From positions 1,674,001-1,738,000 of the forward strand of contig JAEILZ010000001.1 of assembly GCA_018873225.1 (NCBI GenBank): DNA of 64,000 nucleotides, in the 5' to 3' direction. The notes beneath the pieces were generated by a model. It worked only from the letters and a program-made list of their open reading frames with translations, made no database searches and was not told the DNA's origin. How positions within the stretch are numbered: position 1 is the first letter of the stretch; every line of letters begins with the position of its first letter. The position numbers and the translations under genes were made by a program. Positions 57,282 to 64,000 of the stretch are shown in pieces. This DNA comes from [Phialemoniopsis] sp. UDSM-2020. Taxonomy: Eukaryota; Ascomycota; Sordariomycetes; Thyridiales; Thyridiaceae.

Positions 57282-59864
57282 TCAGAAAAAGTGCGTGTAG
57301 ATCTTCGAATTTTCGTGAACCTCCATTTCCTATAGGCTCGAGTCAGTCATACGCCCAGTAATCCAAGAATATGTATAACATACCATTTTGAAAGTGTTGA
57401 GTTCTTCCTTGATCTGCTGAGCCAGCATAGGTGTCAGACGGTTGCATGTAGCAACTTCACCGCGACGATCGTACTCCTGGCTAGGCCAAGTGTCATAAAA
57501 TATGAGGCGGGGGCTGAAGGTAGCGTTGCGCCTCAGGGTGCCTTGAGGAGTTGTAGGCGCACTCTTAGTGTCCTGTCGAAGCCGAAGTGCGGACATGAAG
57601 TAGTCCTCGCTGCCGATAGATACCGACCCGGTCCGCTTGTGACCCTGAACGTCATCATTGGGTGTGCTCGGAGCACTCGACATGGGCGAGTCGGAGACAT
57701 GGGGTACCTGTGGCAACTCAAAGACTGGGTTCTTGCTGTCGGCTGGGCCGCGCGCGGGGCTGGAAGAACCACTGCTGTCTGTCTTCTTGAGGATACCCTT
57801 CCGAACAGCAGCAAGTACCTCGGCGCGCTCTTTCTCGCCACCAATGATGCTCTTCCTGGCGGCGGAGGTATCCGTGCCGGAGCTTCCCAGTCGCTCTTCG
57901 ACAGTGCTGGGAGCCTTGGAAGCATCAATTGAGTTGCGCTCAAGGCGCGGGAAGCCGGTGCCGCCTCCATTCTGGGCATGGAGATCAGCGTTCACATTGA
58001 CCCTCTCACGCTCAGCCTCGACAGTGATCATTGACACCTCGGCTTGACCAGGTTCTGGGGAATGGGCATCGACGGCGGGAATACCAATCACCGATTTGGG
58101 CCGGAAGAGGCCAACCAGGGAGCGACCTCCCTTCTTCATACCGCGGCCCATCTTCCGAATCATAATCGAGGCTGATGATGCCGTAGACGAAATGGAAAGG
58201 TTATCGGTGGACCCGGCAAAGATCCTGGCACCGGCATAAATGCTGTTTCCGATGCCAGCCTCTTCTTGAGCTTGCGCGATCCGCGCCTGTTCATTCTCGT
58301 AAAGCTCCTCCGCGGTAGGCTCCTTGTGTAGCTTGGCAGGGCTGTTAGCAGAGGAACTCGGCGCTTCCTCCTCCTCAGTGCCAGTGGCCTTTCGAAACTC
58401 GGCAGCACTGCCAAATGAAAATGCACGACGAAGTCTCGACGTTTTGCTCTTCAACTTCGTCCCCTTCTGATTGATGGCGGCAAGCTGCTTGACAGCCGGG
58501 CTATCCATGTGGCTCGATGGAGAAGCCAATGGGGAAGGCTTCGGGTTTGAAGAAGCCGCCTCCTTGGTAGTCGTACCAGCGACATCGAGGTCGGCATCCA
58601 TCGTTATGGGCTTTGACAGCGGCGAGGGATGTGCTACCCGCTTGGCCACATCTGCAGACGAAGAACCACGAGGTGGGATATTCACCAATTTGGGATAATC
58701 TTGGTTGGAGACATTCTGGTCAGGGACCGAAGAAGACAAGGCGGGGTTGCTGGTGGAGACAGCCACATTGGCGTTTCTGTTGGTGGCCTGAAAGGGAAAG
58801 TGGTTATTAGCAATGAACAAATATCGCAAGGCAATGGCGATTTGATTGGACAATCTCCCACAAAATATGATAGAGACACGGCTGGGATTTGAGGACGGGG
58901 AATTGAAGAAAATACTCACCGAAGACGGTCGAGAATGGCTGCTGCGACTCGAAGCGACACTCTCAGAACTACCGGTTCTCGAGTGTACCATCTTTTCGCT
59001 GGCACCATTAGTTCCAGCGAGTTTATGCTCCTTATCAGAGCTCATGGGCCGGGACGGGTCTTCCGCCCGCTTGATTGTGGGTGGGGTCAGGGGTTTGGGA
59101 TAATCGGCAGAATCCAAAGCGGGCATACTCAATCGCCGAACCCTCCTGGCGTCCTGCTCGGTCCCGCGATACATCTGGATATCATCAAACCCAGGTGTGG
59201 CGGACGGAGTGTGCGAGCTGCTTGGCCGCCCGACAAACGCTGGGTCGTGGAGCTGCGGCGTAGACTGACGGGAAGCCAAGGAAGGATCGGCCGCCCGAGC
59301 AGCAGGCCTCCTATATCTATCGGGAGCCGTCTTGGCAGGACCCGACATCTGCATCATGGGCGGCTGGGCCGTCGTACCAGGCAGCACAACTGATTGCGGT
59401 CGCTGAGCAGAAGTCCGGCGACCGGTAGCAGAGATAGTGGAGTCATCGCGAGACCCAGCAGCGCCGTATCCAAGCGAGCCCATAGTGGGCAGGTTCGTCA
59501 TCGAGGCACTGGCAGGATAGCGAGACCTCGGCATATTGTTGTTGTTGTAGTCGAGGCTCTGCATTGTCGGCACTGTTGGTGAGGACGATGTCCGGAAGTT
59601 GCCATATTGTTGCCACTGCGGCATCGTGTTGAGACTAGGCGTTGCGGTGAAGGCATACGGCTGGATCGGGGCAGAGCCGCCTCGATATACCATGGGGCCG
59701 CTCGGCGTGCCATAGAAGCTGTTCCGGTGCTGCTGAGAGCCACCGTACTGGGGAGCTGATGTTCCTTGCGTTCCAGACATCATTCCGGAAGCCGATGATG
59801 GCCGAGTCTGAAGCATAGTAGCAGTACTTGTCTGTTGAGGGAGAGTCTGGACCATGGCAGCCAT
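57282..59864 (-). CDS. bni4: Bni4-like bud-neck/septum scaffold protein
   Basis: Exons 58920-59864, 57384-58787 and 57282-57329 give 798 residues. Most of the protein is low-complexity Ser/Pro/Gln-rich. The C-terminal ~60 residues are a conserved block: RRNATFSPRLIFYDTW, SQEYDRRGEVATCNRLTP, MLAQQIKEELNTFKM and, after a 52-nt intron, EMEVHENSKIYTHFF at the very end. This block, including the phosphatase-1-docking-like position near its start, is the hallmark I associate with Bni4. Bni4 tethers chitin synthase and PP1/Glc7 to septins at the neck or septum. The docking motif here reads RNATF rather than the RVSF of yeast. Start ATG at 59864 (a second, 59855, is 3 codons on). Intron 1 (58788-58919, 132 nt) is stop-free and in frame. 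Confidence 0.75.
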
Positions 59865-62800
59865 GATCAAACTTGCAAGTCTGCCGAGTTGAAGCCTCTA
59901 ATTGACAACCTGATTCGGAAAGGGGTCGAGCAGAGCGTAGATCTAGCTAGATCTGGGCGAAGAGGATGCGTCGGGGACGAGCAATTACAACGCTGGGTGT
60001 GAAACTGAACACGGGGTACGTTAGTCAGGTCGACATCAACGAAAGCAAAGCTGGTGACGGTGTGGTACGTGAGGACGTGTGAAGTGAGTCAAGGGTCAGT
60101 CACTCAGTCAAGCCTAGGATGGAGTGGATACAAGGCATCTAGATTGGGAGGGATTGTTGGTGGATAGGATGAGAGATCAGCGTACTTTGGGGACAATCTG
60201 AATTCAGAAAAAGATTGTGGCGAGGCTAGAAGTGAATGTCGGGGTGAGGAATCGAGGGACGCCTGCGACCGAGAGAGATGTGACCAAAAACGAGTGGTGT
60301 TGTTGTCTTTCTTTTGGGGAAGAGAAGAGAGATGATGCCCGCTATTACCACGGGCAAAGAAGGGAAATCGTACCAAGCCCAGGGACGAGTCGGCCGATTA
60401 GAAACGGTGATCAAGGAGACAATTCTCGAGTACCACAGAGAGGCACCGGATGTCTGTTATTGGCTGGTATACATCTGATGGCCGAATCACGAATGGATTG
60501 TGACGCTTTCCGTGATCCCGTAAGCCGCAGTGTTCGATCTTGCTTTTTTCGTGTGTTTTTCGGTCGGATGCTGGGCAGGGTCGACAAAGGGGTCCGGTCG
60601 AGAAGAAAATTCGAGCCGATGGGGACTGGAAGAGGTCGACTGTATACGAATGATGGAAAGAAGTATCGAGCTCGAGCGTTGGCAGTACTGGTCGTGATGC
60701 AAAAAAGGGAGCCGAGGTCCTTCCAGGACACCCAAAAAGGCCAACACGTACGCAAAGGGGGGGGATTGCCAAGGGTACAGTAGATTAGGAGAGACGACGA
60801 AGGAAGACGATAAGGGAAAGATGAAAGTGATTCAACAACAGACGAGGGGGGACTAAAGGATGGGAAAACGAAAGAGAAGGTATGATAGGGGATGTTGTGT
60901 GCAAGTATGGAGAGAGGGAAACAGAAGATGAGGGTTAAGGATTGAGTGTTGCAAAGCAATTCTGCATCAAAGGATGGTGGTGGTGGTCTCGGTGGTGCTG
61001 GACTCTGGATGGCGAGTTGAGTCTCTCTGGTGGTGGACCTGGTGGTACGCTTTTGGACCAAGGGACCCAGAGCGCGACACGCAAGGGAAAGATGGGCAAT
61101 TCCCAGGACCAAGCGCCAGGGCCCGGTGGTACCTATCAGATAGTGGACTACAGTGACCAGTGGCCTGTGCTGTTAGCGTTGCACACCACGCTTTGCACGC
61201 TCTCCATCCCACGCTTCCCCTTCCCGAATCAGCATTTGATCTCACCCATCAATCTCACGTTCGCTCCCCCCATTCTCCCCCCCTTCCACTTCCCTTTCCC
61301 TCTGCTTCTCCCTTCCCACACCCACCCGCCAGATGGGTACTACCTTGCGAGGGTACTCTAGCAGACCGCCAACACGCTAGGCACGCCCTAGCTGGTTCAG
61401 ATCAGAGACACAAGAGTGCAGCAACACGGGTGGGCAGAAACATTGGGATGGGGGCACAAGGCCAGCACAGGCCAATACAGCGCTGGGATTCTTGATGAGG
61501 CGACCGTTAGTGGGGAAAAAACATTTGATGACCGCGTTACTGAGACCGAGAGTTTACGCCATTCAACATTCCTCTCAGGTACCCGTTTTGTTCGTATATC
61601 TCTTGCAACCAGATATCACAAGCATAAGCATCCGACCTCAACATAACATCGTTTGATTGCTCGGCTTGTTTCGTCTGATGCTTTTCTTTGCCCAGCTCAG
61701 TCCGGCCCCCCAGCCCAGCTCAGCCTGAGGCTTCCCAAAGACCAGACTGGACCAGACCAGACGAGTCCTGCGAAGTCAATGTCAATTTTTCTCTCCCCCT
61801 TTCGGGGGCTCTGCCTGATGGCGCAGCGGCGGATCAGCCGCGTTGATTGGCCACGCAGTGCTGGGTGGCATTGATCCAGGTCGCGCTAGACAAGGGGGAC
61901 CCGCCTGCAGGCCCAAAATGCACCCGCCCAGCACTGTATGCATGCATGGCGACATGCACCATGGTTTTTTACATCCACACGTACAGAGTACGTACATACA
62001 TGCTCATTACCTGTCCTCCGACGGGTGCCGGGCGGGCGAGTGCGTCGTTGTTTATTCATCTTGCCTCTTCCTCATATCATCCTGATGCCCAGGGCTGTCA
62101 TTTCTGTCTTTGACTGATGGTGATTGAATTTGTCCCAGCCAGGTCCAGTACCGATTGGATGTCTCTCACAATCAAGGGCGGCTCTCCCCTCTGGAAGGCC
62201 GTGGAATTGATTTGGATCATCATGCGTCTTGTCTAGGCCAGATGCAGGGTGGTCAATCTCTTGGTTTTCTCTCCGCAGCAAGTAGGTACGTGCCTGCGTG
62301 CATCACTAATGCGGTCCAGTTGGTGGCGATTGCATGTACTTACATTGAAAACGGGGGAGTGTAAAGCGCAAGAAAGCCCTAGCTTGCAGACAGCACTGAT
62401 GCCATTGCTCACCGTCGGTCGATGGACAAGCCTCGCGTCCAGGCTAGCCCCTACTTTAAAGTAGATCTCGGCCTTCTTCATCACCCCGACGTGATCTTAG
62501 TGGCTTTTGCTGCTCCTCTCTTTATTTTCCGTAGACTCCATTCCTCGGATCAGGACGGAAAGCGGACATTGACGTATGCATTCGAAGAGCAGCATCATCG
62601 TCAAAAAGGAAAGGATAGAGACAAGCAGACAGACAAACAGACGAGATGCCCGTTGGACCCTCGAGCTGGGACCCATGTTCAAGATGAACACTAGGGGCCG
62701 GGGCCGGGGTAAAATTGTCGATTGTACCTCGTATTGAGATAGTCGCGCCCGGATACCGTAGTATTGCCAGGTGCCAGTGCTCCCCAGCACTCCTTGCACC

Positions 62801-64000
62801 TACCACTCGCCAAATCCAAATGATATGAGCAATCTTTCCCCTCCAACCTCACTGTGCATTAGCGAACGCAGGAGTATGCAGCAAACAGGAGCCAACGACA
62901 TGTCGACTTGACCGCGTTGGAGTTGCTCCCGCCGCGGTGGTTGTTGCCCTTCCGAGTATCCTGCATCTCCTTGACCATCCTGGTGTCTGCTCTCCCCACA
63001 CCAGCGCCTGTGCCTCGTCGATTCCATCACAGCACATGGTGCTAGGGTTTGAACGCCAGCTGCTCGATCGATCTTATGTACACGAGTAGTAGGCCAATCG
63101 CTAGCCACAGTGGTGAGGCGGCGGGGATTCGGAGTAATGCTAATCTGACACGCCTGGGTACACGCTCACCGAGTGTGCGCTGTATGTACAGGCTTGACAG
63201 GCAATTCCAGACAAAGTACACAATAGTCAGAGATCGGCATCGTCAGGAGGTTTTGAGAGAGCTGTGCTTTCTGGAGGCGAGGACCAAATTATCCAGGGGT
63301 CCGTAATGTGGGTTCACCTCCCGGCCGGTCTCCCTCATCATCATCTGTCTGGAGTACCTCCGGACGTATTTGATCGACTTGTGTACCTAGTTCGTACAAT
63401 CCCACAGTGCCTAGACAAATAATAAGGGACCTACCGAGTGTGTACGGTTATCCCACAACGATCATCCCCAACTTTCTCAAACAGGCCGGACGCGAATAAA
63501 TTACGGGTAAGGGGTCCACTGTTAACGGCAGCAAGCTTTTGGCGGACCCCTTTCACACGAGGTTCTGCTTTTCCTGGGATGCAGTACTTTGCGAGAGAGG
63601 GAGAGTAAACATGGTTTTGTACTGTGCATTGCCACTTCCATCCCTTCCGGTTCTCAACCGCTGCGCTGCGCTGTGCTGGTCTGTTTCATCGATGCTGTTG
63701 CTGCGTTGGAGATGCCAGCTGTGGACGCCTCACTCAGCTCGGCATTGGCCATGTCGCTGTCATTCGTTTTGATTGTGTGCTGTCACACACAATGCCAGCC
63801 CAAAAAAGTAAAGTTTCGCCTTGCCCTCTCTTCCGTTCACCGCACGTGTCGACGCTTGATTCAACATTCCACCAACAGGTGAGATTCACGTCGTAAGCAC
63901 AGTCAAACCAGTAGCCGTGTACACATCACATCCAGTGCCGTTGCTCGAAATAAAGCACTCCAGCCAGATGGATGTGTTACCTAAGATAAGGTACTTGGGG
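59865..64000. promoter_or_regulatory. Long gene-free right end: leader/promoter of the Bni4-like gene, then intergenic
   Basis: On the minus strand, about 59.9-61.3 kb is markedly pyrimidine-rich, fitting a long 5' leader and promoter. The 233-codon frame at 60411-61112 (minus) is low-complexity Ser/Pro/Phe/Leu, as expected from translated CT-rich leader, and is not called. TGG/GGT tracts occur around 60970-61050 (plus strand). From 61.4 to 64.0 kb only short frames occur, none with a recognisable family; the next gene probably lies beyond the window. Confidence 0.5.

Noticed and set aside
60411..61112. 233-codon minus-strand frame upstream of the Bni4-like gene
   Set aside because: Ser/Pro/Phe/Leu low complexity from a CT-rich leader; no ATG context or family signature.

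Overview
The window looks like chromosomal DNA of a filamentous ascomycete (Pezizomycotina), most likely a Sordariomycete. Genes are split by short introns (about 49-132 nt) with GTANGT-type donors and CTAAC/CTGAC-like branch points close to the acceptor. Intergenic gaps are 0.3-2 kb, codons are GC-rich in the third position, and the gene families are ascomycete ones (HeLo-like STAND N-terminus, Zn2Cys6 regulators, RTA1, Ybp2/glomulin, secreted SET protein). No rRNA, tRNA, transposon or CRISPR array was recognised by eye. All splice models were built by hand: exon phases close for every spliced gene, but no transcript or homology search was available.

Left part (1-17.4 kb): the 5' part of the ATM-family kinase tel1 runs off the left edge on the minus strand. 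It is divergent from the inner-ring nucleoporin nup192. Next come a RING-finger protein of the Slx8/STUbL type and, divergent from it, the mitochondrial DNA polymerase gamma gene mip1, which has a cluster of CCCCT/AGGGG stress-type elements in front. A HeLo-like plus ankyrin protein of the fungal cell-death/allorecognition type follows.

Middle part (18.8-37 kb) is more accessory: a secreted type-B carboxylesterase, an orphan basic protein, two Zn2Cys6 regulators (one of Upc2-like architecture), an RTA1 lipid-efflux-type membrane protein, a Cys-rich five-repeat protein broken by a single in-frame TAG, and an ABCG half-transporter. The lipid/sterol flavour of several of these (Upc2-like, RTA1, ABCG, and a sterol glucosyltransferase 8-20 kb further on) is suggestive only.

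Right part (37.6-64 kb) is mostly housekeeping: a conserved fungal protein of unknown function, a complex I assembly factor (NDUFAF2/N7BML type), a calponin-homology protein with a long coiled-coil/proline-rich tail, a UDP-glucose:sterol glucosyltransferase-like protein, a Ybp2/glomulin family protein, a signal-peptide-bearing SET protein, tRNA-dihydrouridine synthase Dus1, and a Bni4-like septin-neck scaffold. The last 4.1 kb holds no convincing gene; its first kilobase looks like the long pyrimidine-rich leader of the Bni4-like gene.

Most noteworthy: the in-frame TAG inside the repeat protein, the Cys-repeat family itself, an ATG-less but mitochondrial-looking extension in front of Dus1, and a SET gene whose two introns can both be retained without breaking the reading frame.
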